Origin: G025836975 sp049646585
GTDB taxonomy: Bacteria > Pseudomonadota > Gammaproteobacteria > Burkholderiales > Burkholderiaceae_B
Direction of reading: 5' to 3'
NCBI GenBank assembly: GCA_049646585.1
Contig: JBARWC010000184.1
Span: 1-64,000, forward strand
Length of the DNA: 64,000 nucleotides
Numbering within the stretch: the stretch's first letter is position 1; every line of letters starts with the position of its first letter. The translations under genes were made by a program, and so were the position numbers. Under the pieces are notes generated by a model that saw only the letters and a list, made by a program, of their open reading frames with translations, was not told where the DNA came from and did not search any database. This document shows positions 8,617 to 16,798 of this stretch, piece by piece.

Positions 8617-9011
8617 CGGTTCGTGTGGCGGGCCTTGCGGGTAGGCGGTCGCGCCGCTTGGACTACAATCCCCCCATGCTGACCTTCATGGCAAAGCCAT
8701 GGCGGCCGGCCGGACGCCACGCCGTCCCGCCGGTACGCCCTTCAATCCTCGCGCGCGCTATTCCCGGGCTTCCGGGCGGCAGCCGCGCGGTCGGCTTGCG
8801 CACGATTCGCACAAGGCTGAAAGCGGCCAGGCCTTCCGGCCCTTATCTGGTCAAGCCCTGCATCCCTGTCTCGGCACGCTGAGGCCCCCCTTCCCGGGCG
8901 GGCCCCAGCGTGCGATGGGATCGGCGCAGCCGGCCCGCTTTCTTCCCGAGAGGAAAAGTCCGGGCCATTTTCCTTATGCCTAGTTTGTACGTGCTCGTAC
9001 ATTGAATCGTC
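8617..9011. other. 395-bp intergenic region with strong hairpin and an rnpB-like sequence patch
   Basis: There is no convincing gene here. A TACAAT box lies at 8664-8669 without an obvious -35. CATGGC-AAA-GCCATG forms a short hairpin near 8688-8702. A long hairpin pairs GCACGCTG and GGCCC (8874-8887) with GGGCC and CAGCGTGC (8900-8913). Shortly after, around 8948-8964, GAGAGGAAAAGTCCGGGC resembles the conserved P4 strand of RNase P RNA, but the rest of that RNA is absent. An inverted repeat (8986-9001) abuts the next gene. The region may be a structured leader, a small RNA gene or a relic. Confidence 0.4.
8986..9001. promoter_or_regulatory. Inverted repeat TGTACG-TGCT-CGTACA before the beta-helix gene
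   Basis: A perfect 6-bp inverted repeat with a 4-nt centre ends 10 bp upstream of the ATG at 9012. It could be an operator or a translation-control hairpin covering the ribosome-binding region, since no good Shine-Dalgarno is visible. Confidence 0.35.
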
Positions 9012-9887
9012 ATGCAACTTACCAAGAAATTCGTCAAAGCCAAGAACCCCTGCGCCTCCGGGTACCGGTGGTTTCTGCGCGACCAGAACGGCCAGGGGGA
9101 CTACCAGGAAATACTGGATGCCCTGGTCGCCGACAACCGCGTCGATGACGCCTGTTGGCTGCTGGACCAGTTCGGCCCCACCGATGCCGTCCTGAAGCTG
9201 GACTTCGTCGACGCGAACGCCATTGTTTTCGCGGGAACGCTGGTGGTCCGGCAGGGCATCAATGTGGACACGGTGGCGCGGGCGGGCCAATGGATACGCA
9301 GCGAGGGCGGCGTCAAGGCGGGTACCGACATCGTGGCGGGCGCAGGCATCGAAACGCTGGGCGGCATCATCAGCGGCGGGCATATACGGGCCGAGGGCGA
9401 CATTTCGGCCGGCTGGGGCATCGAGGCGCAGTCGCGCCTGGAATGCGGCGGAAATGTGCGTGCCAAATGGGATATCGTGGCGGGCCAGGGCATGGCCGTC
9501 ACGGGCGACATACGGGCCGGCCAATGCCTGGTGGCCGGCGGTTCCATCAAGTGCGAGCAGGGAATCAAGGCGGGCGGCAAGGTGCAGGCCGGGCACGACA
9601 TCATCGTGGACAGGGGCATACAGGCCGGGGAATCCATCGTGGCCGGCAATCATATCGAAACCGGCTGGGGCATGCTGTCGGGCTGCGACATCGTGGCGGA
9701 CGGCTCGATCAAAGCGGGCGAGGGGCTGGCCGCCACGGGGCGGATTGCGGCGGGATCCGGCCATGGCGTGTACGCGGGATTGCGTGTGCGCTTGGATGCC
9801 TGGGCGGATGCGGCACGAGTCGTGGCGCAGGCCAGGCCCGATCAATTGATCAGCGGGTATTGGTGCGATTCCGCGATGGGGGCCTGA
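9012..9887 (+). CDS. Repeat protein with predicted parallel beta-helix, function unknown
   Basis: A 291-residue protein without a signal peptide or membrane segment. Residues 1-65 form a compact domain (KNPCASGYRWF, then QEILDALVADNRVDDACW and LLDQFGPTDAVL). From about residue 75 to 250 there are some 25 short repeats of the form G-x-I/V-x-A-G, for example GDIRAG, GSIKCEQGIKAG and GKVQAGHDI. This periodicity is expected for a beta-solenoid, as in bactofilins, FapA/DUF342 or hexapeptide transferases, but the motif spacing fits none of them exactly. The last 40 residues return to ordinary sequence. I do not know its function; a cytoplasmic scaffold is a guess. A single-gene unit is likely. Confidence 0.75.
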   Translation: MQLTKKFVKAKNPCASGYRWFLRDQNGQGDYQEILDALVADNRVDDACWLLDQFGPTDAVLKLDFVDANAIVFAGTLVVRQGINVDTVARAGQWIRSEGGVKAGTDIVAGAGIETLGGIISGGHIRAEGDISAGWGIEAQSRLECGGNVRAKWDIVAGQGMAVTGDIRAGQCLVAGGSIKCEQGIKAGGKVQAGHDIIVDRGIQAGESIVAGNHIETGWGMLSGCDIVADGSIKAGEGLAATGRIAAGSGHGVYAGLRVRLDAWADAARVVAQARPDQLISGYWCDSAMGA

Positions 9888-9910
9888 GGCGGGCGATTTT
9901 GCTGGCAGGA

Positions 9911-9938
9911 AAGAAAATGGCCGCGATTTGCGGCCATT
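9911..9938 (-). terminator. Rho-independent terminator of the DUF4148 gene
   Basis: A 9-bp stem AATGGCCGC / GCGGCCATT (9916-9924 and 9930-9938, 5-nt loop) is followed on the minus strand by TTTTCTTT. It lies just past the stop of the DUF4148 gene and may also weakly stop transcription of the convergent beta-helix gene. Confidence 0.8.
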
Positions 9939-9959
9939 CTTGCTTAGGGGCTGGGCACA

Positions 9960-10322
9960 TTATGCTTCGACTTGATGCGCTTGGCCGGACGAAACGTAGT
10001 TGAACAATTCAGCCCGCACTTGGGCCCGGGTCTTGGCGCTGTCCACTGCCGCGACGGGCGGGTAGTCCAGCTCGCCGCTGCTGATGTTGTCCGCGGCTTC
10101 GGCGGCGGCCAGTTCGGCTTGCACCTGGCTGCGCGTTACGCTTTCGGTCGAAGCCGTCGCTACCGGATAAGCCTGCTCGCCGTAGCTGATCAGGCCCTGG
10201 GATTGCGCCTGCTGCAGCTCGGCAACGACCTGGGCGCGGGTTTTGGTGGGGGCGTCGGCAGCCTGGGCGGCACCGGCCAGAACGGAAAGGGAAATCATCA
10301 GTGTGCTTGCGAGGACTTTCAT
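9960..10322 (-). CDS. DUF4148 domain-containing small exported protein
   Basis: A 120-residue secreted protein typical of Burkholderiales. The signal peptide is residues 1-21 (MKVLASTLMISLSVLAGAAQA). The mature part is three imperfect repeats, each starting T-R-A/S-Q-V-x-A-E-L and followed in the first two by an ISYGEQAYPV-like turn. The start at 10322 is supported by GGAGTTATAAAC before the ATG; a longer in-frame start at 10340 is less likely. Function is unknown; such proteins are abundant in the periplasm and often differ in expression between conditions. It is divergent from a LysR gene that may regulate it. Confidence 0.88.
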   Translation of the reverse strand: MKVLASTLMISLSVLAGAAQAADAPTKTRAQVVAELQQAQSQGLISYGEQAYPVATASTESVTRSQVQAELAAAEAADNISSGELDYPPVAAVDSAKTRAQVRAELFNYVSSGQAHQVEA

Positions 10323-10449
10323 GTTTATAACTCCATCCAAAATTTAAGGGAACCGAATCACGCCGGGTTTGGCGTTGGCCTTGCGATGCAAGGTGTGTTT
10401 CGATGGGTGAAGTATGTGCTGATTGAATCTAGGGATAAACCCGTATTTC

Positions 10450-10474
10450 TTGTAAACATATTTCCAAAAACGTT
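10450..10474 (+). promoter_or_regulatory. Possible promoter of the LysR gene
   Basis: In the 213-bp gap between the divergent DUF4148 and LysR genes, TTGTAA is followed after about 17 bp by TTAATA. Further downstream, AAATAG-N7-CTATTT (about 10499-10517) is an inverted repeat that could bind the regulator. Both are weak matches. Confidence 0.3.
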
Positions 10475-10535
10475 AATAATGCGTGGTGCTTCATAGGAAA
10501 ATAGAGGAAATCTATTTCGATTATTGGGACAATCT

Positions 10536-11420
10536 ATGAACCCATCGCTGGACGACATTGCCTTGTTTGTTGAAGTGGCCAAGAGCCGAAGCTTCACGCG
10601 CGCGGCGGAATCCCTGAATATGCCCGCGTCGACGCTGTCCCGACGCATCAGTTTGCTGGAGCGCTACATAGGCGTACGCCTGCTCAATCGCAGCACGCGC
10701 AAGGTGGACCTGACCGAGGCGGGGGCGGTTTATTTCGAACGCTGTCAGGATGTGGTCGCCCAGGCGCGCATTGCCCACGAAGCGCTGGATGAGGTGGCGC
10801 AGTTACCCAAGGGGCACTTGCGGGTATCCATGCCTGTCAGTTTCGCCATGCTGACCATGCCCTTGATCATGCGCGATTTCGCAGAACGCTATCCCGAAAT
10901 CGAATGCGAATACGACCTGGGCATCAAGCGCATCGACCTGCTGGCGGAACCCTACGACATTGTCATCCGCATCGGACACCAGCCCGATTCCGGCGTGATC
11001 TCGCGCCAGATGGGCAGCGTGACGCTGGGCCTGTATGCCGCGCCGGCCTATCTGGCGCGCAAGGGAGTACCCGCCGTGCCCGCCGATCTTGCCAAGCACG
11101 AGTGCCTGCGCTCCTCCACATCCAAGGAAGATTCCGTGTGGGAGCTGCGGTCGGGATCCCGGGTAGAGAAAATCGCCGTCGGCGGGCGCATGGCCATGAA
11201 TAACGTGGGCATGCTGGTGCATATGGCGAGGCTGGGCATGGGGATAGTGCCTTTGACTTGCAACATCGCCCTTCTGAGCACCGAGGAAGGGGCGCTGCAA
11301 CGCGTGCTGCCGGATTGGGAGTTCGACCCGATTCCGCTGGTGGCCTTGTTTCCCTCAAGGCTGATGCCGGCGAAAACCCGTGTATTTCTTGAATTTTTGA
11401 TGGACAGGCTGAAGGCCTGA
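10536..11420 (+). CDS. LysR family transcriptional regulator (CrgA/DsdC-like group)
   Basis: A 294-residue LysR protein. The HTH at residues 1-60 reads FVEVAKSRSFTRAAESLNM and STLSRRISLLERYIGVRLL. The effector domain follows, with HLRVSMPVSFAML and a C-terminal LVALFPSRLMPAKTRVFLEF characteristic of the AaeR/DsdC-like cluster. The ATG at 10536 is preferred over a TTG 12 bp upstream. It is divergent from the DUF4148 gene, its most plausible target, and no other gene follows in the same unit. Confidence 0.92.
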   Translation: MNPSLDDIALFVEVAKSRSFTRAAESLNMPASTLSRRISLLERYIGVRLLNRSTRKVDLTEAGAVYFERCQDVVAQARIAHEALDEVAQLPKGHLRVSMPVSFAMLTMPLIMRDFAERYPEIECEYDLGIKRIDLLAEPYDIVIRIGHQPDSGVISRQMGSVTLGLYAAPAYLARKGVPAVPADLAKHECLRSSTSKEDSVWELRSGSRVEKIAVGGRMAMNNVGMLVHMARLGMGIVPLTCNIALLSTEEGALQRVLPDWEFDPIPLVALFPSRLMPAKTRVFLEFLMDRLKA

Positions 11421-11485
11421 GCGGAAAAGGCGGCGTGGCGGGGCGCCGGCCGTCAGAAGCCCGTGCCAGGGCTCAAGCACTCTCT

Positions 11486-11698
11486 TCAGGCCGCGAGGGG
11501 GTGGCCCGCCTTGCCTTCTGGCGCCTGGGCTTTGCTCCACAGCCTGTCGTGCAAGGGCATAAGCAAGACATTGCAGATCGGCTCCAGTATGGCGGCCAGC
11601 CCGCCCGTGGCCAGCGAACCCGTGCAAACGTAGGTAACGACGAAGGCCACCGACATATGCAAGGCGACCTGGCTGGTTTTTCGGGCGAGCAGCAGCAT
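11486..11698 (-). CDS. DUF2061 family small membrane protein
   Basis: A 70-residue protein with two hydrophobic stretches (about 10-28 and 31-47). The family pattern is visible: RKTSQVALHMSVAFVVTYV, a T-G-S turn, then an ILEPICNVLLMPLHDRLW end. DUF2061 proteins are inner-membrane miniproteins of unknown function. CAGGAGAAATCC precedes the ATG. A near-perfect Fur box lies 44 bp upstream, so the gene is probably induced by iron limitation. No other iron-related gene is adjacent. Confidence 0.85.
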   Translation of the reverse strand: MLLLARKTSQVALHMSVAFVVTYVCTGSLATGGLAAILEPICNVLLMPLHDRLWSKAQAPEGKAGHPLAA

Positions 11699-11741
11699 GG
11701 ATTTCTCCTGGATGATCCTGTGCAGAAAGGTTCCGGCACAG

Positions 11742-11766
11742 TCAAATGATAATGAATATCATTTGA
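11742..11766. promoter_or_regulatory. Fur box
   Basis: A perfect 9-bp inverted repeat, TCAAATGAT (11742-11750) and ATCATTTGA (11758-11766), encloses AATGAAT. The core closely matches the classical Fur consensus GATAATGATAATCATTATC. It lies 44 bp upstream of the DUF2061 gene on the minus strand. The plus-strand side has no recognisable gene for about 200 bp, so the miniprotein is the likely target. Confidence 0.8.
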
Positions 11767-11964
11767 ATCGAGAAATTGAATGTTTTTATCTCTTCGATTC
11801 ATGCTGACTATTGAGCCTGTCGCCAGCCGCCTCTCCTCGATGCAGCGCTCTTCCGGCGCGGCTACCGTTCGGGGTGGGGCTCGGGGAGAGGCGGGCTGCC
11901 AAGTGCTGCGCTTCCAGGCGCGGGCGGGTGACTCGGCACGCTCACGGTGACCCGGCCACGGCTC

Positions 11965-12564
11965 TCAAGAGCAGGTAATCAGGTCGGGGTGGTCGGCGTT
12001 CTCCAGGATGCGGCGGACCCTGTCCTGCCAGTTCAGGGCGAAAGTGCGCCGCTGCTCGTCGTCCGCCTGGCCTGCAAGGATGTTCCTCAGGGCGGGCATG
12101 GTGTCGGGCGAACCAGGCACCATTTGCGCGTGAAAGCTGACCGTGACGCCGCGACCCGTGTCCACCCGTTCAAAGCGGATTTCGCCGTCTATGGGCACAT
12201 TGAAGGACAGCAGATGGCGGCGGTCGTACCGGCCGCCCAGGCCCTTGAAGCCGCTGTCGACCGTGGCGCCGGTAATGTAGCTGGCGACGTTGGCAATGAC
12301 GCCGGTGACGCCGTTGGCCTGGTCGTCGCGGAACTGGACCTTGATGCCGCCGCGTTGGGGTAGCTCGTCGCCGTACAACTGTTTCAGGGCGCGGCGTGTC
12401 ATCAGGTAGGCGCCCGCCACAGTAGGGCAGGAATGGCCCGCCAGTTTCACGACGTCGGTGTAGGAATAGTCGATGATGCCTGCGCTGGCGGCCCCCAGCA
12501 GCTCGGACAAGGGGTCTTGCAGCGTGATGGTGGGCACGGTGTCGAAAAAGTCGGGATGGTTCAT
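11965..12564 (-). CDS. FmdE-like domain protein
   Basis: A 199-residue cytoplasmic protein. After an N-terminal DFFDTVPTITLQDPLSELLG, the segment VKLAGHSCPTVAGAYLMTRR carries the His and Cys spacing of the FmdE family (named after a formylmethanofuran dehydrogenase subunit, but widespread in bacteria with unknown roles). The second half is rich in Asp/Arg and contains FKGLGGRYDRRHLLSFN. The start at 12564 gives the conserved-looking MNHPDFFD; upstream in-frame sequence looks non-coding. It follows the DinB-like gene on the same strand after 121 bp. Function unknown. Confidence 0.72.
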   Translation of the reverse strand: MNHPDFFDTVPTITLQDPLSELLGAASAGIIDYSYTDVVKLAGHSCPTVAGAYLMTRRALKQLYGDELPQRGGIKVQFRDDQANGVTGVIANVASYITGATVDSGFKGLGGRYDRRHLLSFNVPIDGEIRFERVDTGRGVTVSFHAQMVPGSPDTMPALRNILAGQADDEQRRTFALNWQDRVRRILENADHPDLITCS

Positions 12565-12685
12565 GATGATTCCATGCGTGGCGCCTTGCGACGCGGATGG
12601 AATCACTATAGTGCCATCGCCGGTTTCGCCATCGATAGGCCGGGTCTGCTGTGTGGGCAATGCCGCGGGCACGGCGGCGTGGCCG

Positions 12686-13195
12686 CTAGGCCTGGTGCAG
12701 GAAGTAGATCAGGTCCAGTTCCGGGCAGGTGTAGCCGTAGCGGGTCATTACCGCGCTGATCTGCCCGCGATGGTGCGTGGCGTGGTTGAATGCGTGGGTC
12801 AGTGCGCCGGTCCATGGCACGGCTGACGGCCGGCCCGATGTGGCGGTGTAGCGCAGCGTGTCGGCCATGGCGTCCGCCGGCGTGTTGTCGATCAGCGATG
12901 CCCAGAGCCCGCCGCGCGCAGCGAGTTGGCGGGCCAGTTCGCCGCGTCGGGCCTCCACTTCCTGGGCCAGGCTGGAAAATGTTTCGAGCACGCCCGCGAA
13001 ACGTCCGTACCACAATCGGTCGCCCAGCAGCATATGGTTCAAGGTGCCGTGTATGGAATGGAAAAACAGCCCGGCCGGCGCAAAGTAATGTTCGTCCGTC
13101 ACGGGTTCCAGTTCGCGCAGCAGCCGCGCATTGGCCCAGTCGTGATAGGCGGCCAATGTCTTGAACTGCGAAATAAGTAGCGATTCTGTGTTCAT
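12686..13195 (-). CDS. DinB family protein
   Basis: A 169-residue four-helix-bundle protein of the DinB/YfiT type. Its metal-binding histidines are visible at FHSIHGTLNHMLLGDRLWYGR (about residues 45-66) and at THHRGQI (about 138-144). Members are metal-dependent thiol or S-transferase-like enzymes, some induced by DNA damage. The N-terminal FKTLAAYHDWANARLL is typical. The gene is divergent from slyX and upstream of the FmdE-like gene. The substrate is unknown. Confidence 0.88.
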   Translation of the reverse strand: MNTESLLISQFKTLAAYHDWANARLLRELEPVTDEHYFAPAGLFFHSIHGTLNHMLLGDRLWYGRFAGVLETFSSLAQEVEARRGELARQLAARGGLWASLIDNTPADAMADTLRYTATSGRPSAVPWTGALTHAFNHATHHRGQISAVMTRYGYTCPELDLIYFLHQA

Positions 13196-13320
13196 TCTGG
13201 TCTATGGTCCAATAGCCGCAAGCAAGCGCTGCGACGCCCATCGTAAGCGATTGCCCTGCAATTGTGAACCGACGCCACCTGGTGCGGCGTCCGACTAAAA
13301 TGGCTTTTTTCAGTGGAAAC

Positions 13321-13536
13321 ATGGCTGTGGGCATGGAAGAGCGTTTAATCGATATCGAGCTGAAGCTGACGGCGCAGGAAGACCTGGTGCTGGAGCTCAA
13401 CCAGCGGGTATACGAACAGCAAAAGCAGATCGACGAATTGCGCGCGCTGTGCATGGCCCTGGTCAAACGGCTGGGCGAAGCCGCCAGCGAAGGTGCCGCC
13501 GATCCCTATGCGGTGGAAAAACCGCCGCATTACTGA
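13321..13536 (+). CDS. slyX: SlyX family protein
   Basis: A small coiled-coil protein of 71 residues from the chosen start. The pattern RLIDIELKLTAQEDLVLELN, QQKQIDEL and the C-terminal PPHY is diagnostic of SlyX. The ATG at 13321 has GTGGAAAC just upstream; ATGs at 13300 and 13333 are also possible, the last beginning MEERLIDIE as in many homologues. Cellular role is unclear. The MFS gene follows after 8 bp, suggesting co-transcription. Confidence 0.85.
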   Translation: MAVGMEERLIDIELKLTAQEDLVLELNQRVYEQQKQIDELRALCMALVKRLGEAASEGAADPYAVEKPPHY

Positions 13537-13544
13537 CATTGATC

Positions 13545-14948
13545 ATGCATACGAATCACGCGGGGTCATGGTCCGAGCTGTTATGGGGCCGTAACGGTTT
13601 GCGCTCGCTGGCCCTGGCGGGCGGTGTCGCGGTCCATGCCGTCAATGTGTACATAGTCACCACCATCCTGCCTTCCATCGTCGACGATATCGGAGGCCTT
13701 CAGTACTACGCCTGGAACACCACGCTTTTCGTGGTGGCGTCCATCCTGGGATCCGCGCTGTCGCCCAAGTTCCTGGGGCAGCTTGGGCTGCGCGGCGCTT
13801 TTCTGTCAGCCATCGCTGTGTTCGCGAGCGGCACGATAGGCTGCGCACTGGCGCCGGCCATGCTGTGGCTGTTGGGCGCGCGCACGGTGCAGGGCCTGGG
13901 CGGCGGCTTGCTGCTGGGCCTGAGCTATTCGGCCGTTCGCATGGTCTTCGAAGAGCGGCTGTGGTCCAGGGCCATGGTGCTGGTGTCCAGCATGTGGGGA
14001 GTCGCCACGCTTGCGGGGCCGGCGATAGGCGGCATCTTTGCCCAGACGGGGCATTGGCGCCTGGCCTTCTGGTCGGTGGTGCCGATTGCGTCCCTGCTTG
14101 CGGTGTTGGTCGCGACCCAGTTGGCGGGTGGCGGGCAACGCGACGGCAAGCGGATACCGCTGCCGCTGGGCAGCATAGTGCTGCTGGCGCTCTCGGTGCT
14201 GGTCGTATCGGTCGCCAGTCTGAGCACCAGTGTCGTCTGGAATGCGGCGGGTATCGCACTGGGCCTGTTGACCGCTGTGCTGATTGCAAGAATCGATGAG
14301 CGTGCCCAGGTGCGACTGTTTCCCTCTGGCTCGTATTCGGCGCGTACGGCGCTGGGCAGCTTGTACGCCTGCATCTGTTTGCTGAGCATAGGGGTGACGA
14401 CGGAAATCTATATTCCGTATTTCCTGCAATTGATACATGGCAAAAGCCCGCTGGTGGCAGGTTACTGGACGGCGCTGATGTCGGCGGGCTGGACGTTGGG
14501 TTCTTTCGCCAGCTCGGGCCGGTCCAGGGAAGCGGCCGATCGCTTGATGGCGGCGGGCCCCATCGTGTCGGCCGCTTCGCTGCTTGCGCTGGCCTGGCTG
14601 ATGCCCATGGCCGGCTTGTCGGGGCGCGGCGACACGAACTGGCTGATGGCGCCTTTGCTGGGTGTGGGCGTGGGTGTGGGGCTGTGCTGGCCGAATATGC
14701 TGACGCGGGTGTTCAAGGCGGCGCCCAAGGGGCAGGAAAACATAGCCTCGTCGGCGATCACCACCTTGCAGCTTTATGCGATGGCCATGGGCGCGGCCCT
14801 GGCCGGCATGATCACCAATGCGGCCGGGTTCACCGAGCCTGGAGGCGAGCAGGGGGCGCGGCAGGCCGCGCTTGCCTTGTTTGCGGTGTTTGCCTGCGCG
14901 CCGGGACTGGCGGGACTGATGAGCCGGGGAGCTCGCCGCGCCGCCTAG
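13545..14948 (+). CDS. MFS transporter (DHA2-like drug/metabolite exporter)
   Basis: A 467-residue major facilitator with about 12-14 predicted membrane helices. It starts at 13545 (MHTNHAGSW). The first helix AVNVYIVTTILPSIVDDIGG resembles the DHA2 opening; GARTVQGLGGGLLLGLSYSA and the following GVATLAGPAIGGIFAQ correspond to the drug:H+ antiporter motif C region. No ribosome-binding site is obvious, and translation may be coupled to slyX 8 bp upstream. It converges with the aldo/keto reductase gene. Substrate unknown. Confidence 0.85.
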   Translation: MHTNHAGSWSELLWGRNGLRSLALAGGVAVHAVNVYIVTTILPSIVDDIGGLQYYAWNTTLFVVASILGSALSPKFLGQLGLRGAFLSAIAVFASGTIGCALAPAMLWLLGARTVQGLGGGLLLGLSYSAVRMVFEERLWSRAMVLVSSMWGVATLAGPAIGGIFAQTGHWRLAFWSVVPIASLLAVLVATQLAGGGQRDGKRIPLPLGSIVLLALSVLVVSVASLSTSVVWNAAGIALGLLTAVLIARIDERAQVRLFPSGSYSARTALGSLYACICLLSIGVTTEIYIPYFLQLIHGKSPLVAGYWTALMSAGWTLGSFASSGRSREAADRLMAAGPIVSAASLLALAWLMPMAGLSGRGDTNWLMAPLLGVGVGVGLCWPNMLTRVFKAAPKGQENIASSAITTLQLYAMAMGAALAGMITNAAGFTEPGGEQGARQAALALFAVFACAPGLAGLMSRGARRAA

Positions 14949-14960
14949 ACGGCGTGGGCC

Positions 14961-15800
14961 CTACTTGGGCAGCCGGAAGAGCTCGGGGTCGGGGCCGTCG
15001 CGGCCGTCGGGCCGGTCGAGCAGGGTAATGGCGGCCATGTCGTCGGCGTCGAGCACGAAATCGAACACATGGAAGTTTTCCCGCAGCCGGCTGGGGGTGA
15101 CGGACTTGGGGATGACCATATTGCCCAACTGCGTGTGCCAGCGGATCATGACCTGGGCGACCGACCGGCCATGCTTCTTGGCAATGGCGACCAGCCGCGG
15201 GTTATCCCATAGCTTGCCGCGCCCGAGCGGGCTCCAGGCTTCGGTGATGATGTCGTGTTCGGCATGGAACTCGCGCAGCTCGGCTTGCTGGAAGTCGGCG
15301 TGCAGCTCGATCTGGTTGACCACCGGCAGCACGCCGGTCTTGTCCAGCAGCTTTTGCAGGTGGTTGATATTGAAATTGGACACGCCTATGGACTTCGCCC
15401 GGCCCTCGTCCCGCAGCTGGATCATGGTTTCCCATGCATCGACGTAAAGCCCGACCTTGGGGACGGGCCAATGGATGAGGTAGAGGTCCACGTAGTCCAG
15501 GCCCAGCTTTTCCAGGCTTTCCTCGAAAGCCGCTTTGGATGTATCGTGGCCGTGCCGGTCGTTCCAGAGCTTGGTGGTGATGAACAGGTCTTCGCGCTTG
15601 ACGCCTGACTGCGCGATGCCGCGACCCACACCTTCTTCGTTGCCGTAGATGGCGGCGGTATCGATGGACCGATAGCCGATCTCGATGGCCGTGCTTACGG
15701 TGCTTGCCGCGATGTCGTTTTCGACCTGCCAGACGCCCAGCCCAAGCTGGGGGGCGCTGCGGCCATCGTGAAACGTAACGGTGTTTTGAGTTGTAGCCAT
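14961..15800 (-). CDS. Aldo/keto reductase (DkgA-like, 2,5-diketo-D-gluconate reductase group)
   Basis: A 279-residue NADPH-dependent reductase with an (alpha/beta)8 barrel. Family motifs: GLGVWQV near the N-terminus, GYRSIDTAAIYGNEEGVG with the catalytic Asp and Tyr, LFITTKLWNDRHG with the catalytic Lys, LDYVDLYLIHWP with the His, and VIPKSVTPSRLREN in the cofactor site. The start at 15800 is chosen because GGAGGGGCACC precedes it; an ATG seven codons upstream lacks one. It is monocistronic and divergent from panB. Confidence 0.92.
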   Translation of the reverse strand: MATTQNTVTFHDGRSAPQLGLGVWQVENDIAASTVSTAIEIGYRSIDTAAIYGNEEGVGRGIAQSGVKREDLFITTKLWNDRHGHDTSKAAFEESLEKLGLDYVDLYLIHWPVPKVGLYVDAWETMIQLRDEGRAKSIGVSNFNINHLQKLLDKTGVLPVVNQIELHADFQQAELREFHAEHDIITEAWSPLGRGKLWDNPRLVAIAKKHGRSVAQVMIRWHTQLGNMVIPKSVTPSRLRENFHVFDFVLDADDMAAITLLDRPDGRDGPDPELFRLPK

Positions 15801-15939
15801 TTGGTGCCCCTCCGTAGACATCGCGTTCGTTGGATTTGTCCTTTTCTGTAATCTAGCCGATTATACGGTTGTTGCGCCGCAGTAAAGCTTCATTTGGTTT
15901 CAGGCCTCAGGGTTATTCAGGAAGAGTGGGAGAAAGAAA

Positions 15940-16761
15940 ATGAGTGTTCACAGCCAGGCCAAGCGGATTAGCGTGCCCCAGTTGATGGCGTACAAGGGCC
16001 AGCGGAAAATAGCCGCCCTGACGGCCTATACGGCCCCATTCGCCAGGTTGCTGGATGACGCCCTGGACATGATCCTCATCGGGGATTCCACGGCAATGGT
16101 GGGCTACGGCCTGCCCAACACCTTGTCGATCACGGCCGACACGCTGGCCGCCCACGCCGCGGCGGTGGTGCGTTCGACCAGCCATGCCTGCATCATTGTC
16201 GACATGCCTTTCGGCAGCTATCAGGAATCGCCCCAGCAGGCTTTCGCCAATGCGGCGCGCATGCTGGGCGCCAGCGGCGCCGACGGGATCAAGATGGAAG
16301 GGGGCGTCGCCATGGCGGAGACCACGCGCTTCCTGGTTGAGCGCGGCATTCCCGTGCTGGCGCATGTGGGCTTGATGCCTCAATACGTCAATACCATGGG
16401 CGGCTTCAAGGCGCAGGGCATGACGGACGAGTCGGCCGAACGCATCTTGCGGGACGCGGTGGCGCATGAGCAGGCGGGCGCCTTCGCCGTCGTGCTGGAG
16501 GGCGTGGCCGAGGCGCTTGGACGGCGCATCACCGAGACCCTGTCCGTGCCCACCATCGGAATCGGCGCTTCGCCGGCCTGCGACGGGCAGATATTGGTTA
16601 CCGAAGACATCCTGGGTTTAAGCGGCGACCGGATTCCCAAATTCGCCAAGCGGTTTGCCGACGTCGGCGCCGTGGTGCGCGGCGCCGCCGAAACGTATGC
16701 CGCCGAAGTCCGGCAGGGGGAGTTCCCGGGACTGGAGCATTGTTTCGGCGTAAAGAAGTAA
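15940..16761 (+). CDS. panB: 3-methyl-2-oxobutanoate hydroxymethyltransferase
   Basis: A 273-residue decameric enzyme making ketopantoate from ketoisovalerate and methylenetetrahydrofolate, the first committed step of pantothenate synthesis. It shows the PanB order of motifs: LTAYTAPFARLLDDALDMIL, IGDSTAMVGYGLPNTL, DMPFGSYQ, DGIKMEGG, HVGLMPQYVNTMGGFK and the late GIGASPACDGQILV with the metal and substrate residues. GGGAGAAAGAAA precedes the ATG. panC does not follow; instead a LysR gene comes next, which is unusual for pan operons. panD is at 4951-5364. Confidence 0.95.
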   Translation: MSVHSQAKRISVPQLMAYKGQRKIAALTAYTAPFARLLDDALDMILIGDSTAMVGYGLPNTLSITADTLAAHAAAVVRSTSHACIIVDMPFGSYQESPQQAFANAARMLGASGADGIKMEGGVAMAETTRFLVERGIPVLAHVGLMPQYVNTMGGFKAQGMTDESAERILRDAVAHEQAGAFAVVLEGVAEALGRRITETLSVPTIGIGASPACDGQILVTEDILGLSGDRIPKFAKRFADVGAVVRGAAETYAAEVRQGEFPGLEHCFGVKK

Positions 16762-16798
16762 ACAGCGTGCGGATATTGCCATTCAACGGCCGAATGGT

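Noticed and set aside
8948..8964. RNase P RNA gene (rnpB)
   Set aside because: Only one conserved 5' strand is seen; the specificity domain and 3' conserved sequences are absent and a solid protein gene starts 50 bp later. Kept only as a finding.
8562..8983. Two overlapping short frames (106 and 94 codons) in the TerC-beta-helix gap
   Set aside because: Pro/Arg-rich translation, no ribosome-binding site and no family resemblance; the region is better explained by RNA structure or as non-coding.
11780..11950. 56-codon frame on the plus strand just after the Fur box
   Set aside because: Its start is only 14 bp from the box, leaving little room for a promoter, and the translation is Arg/Ser/Gly-rich and featureless. 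The minus-strand DUF2061 gene is a better target.
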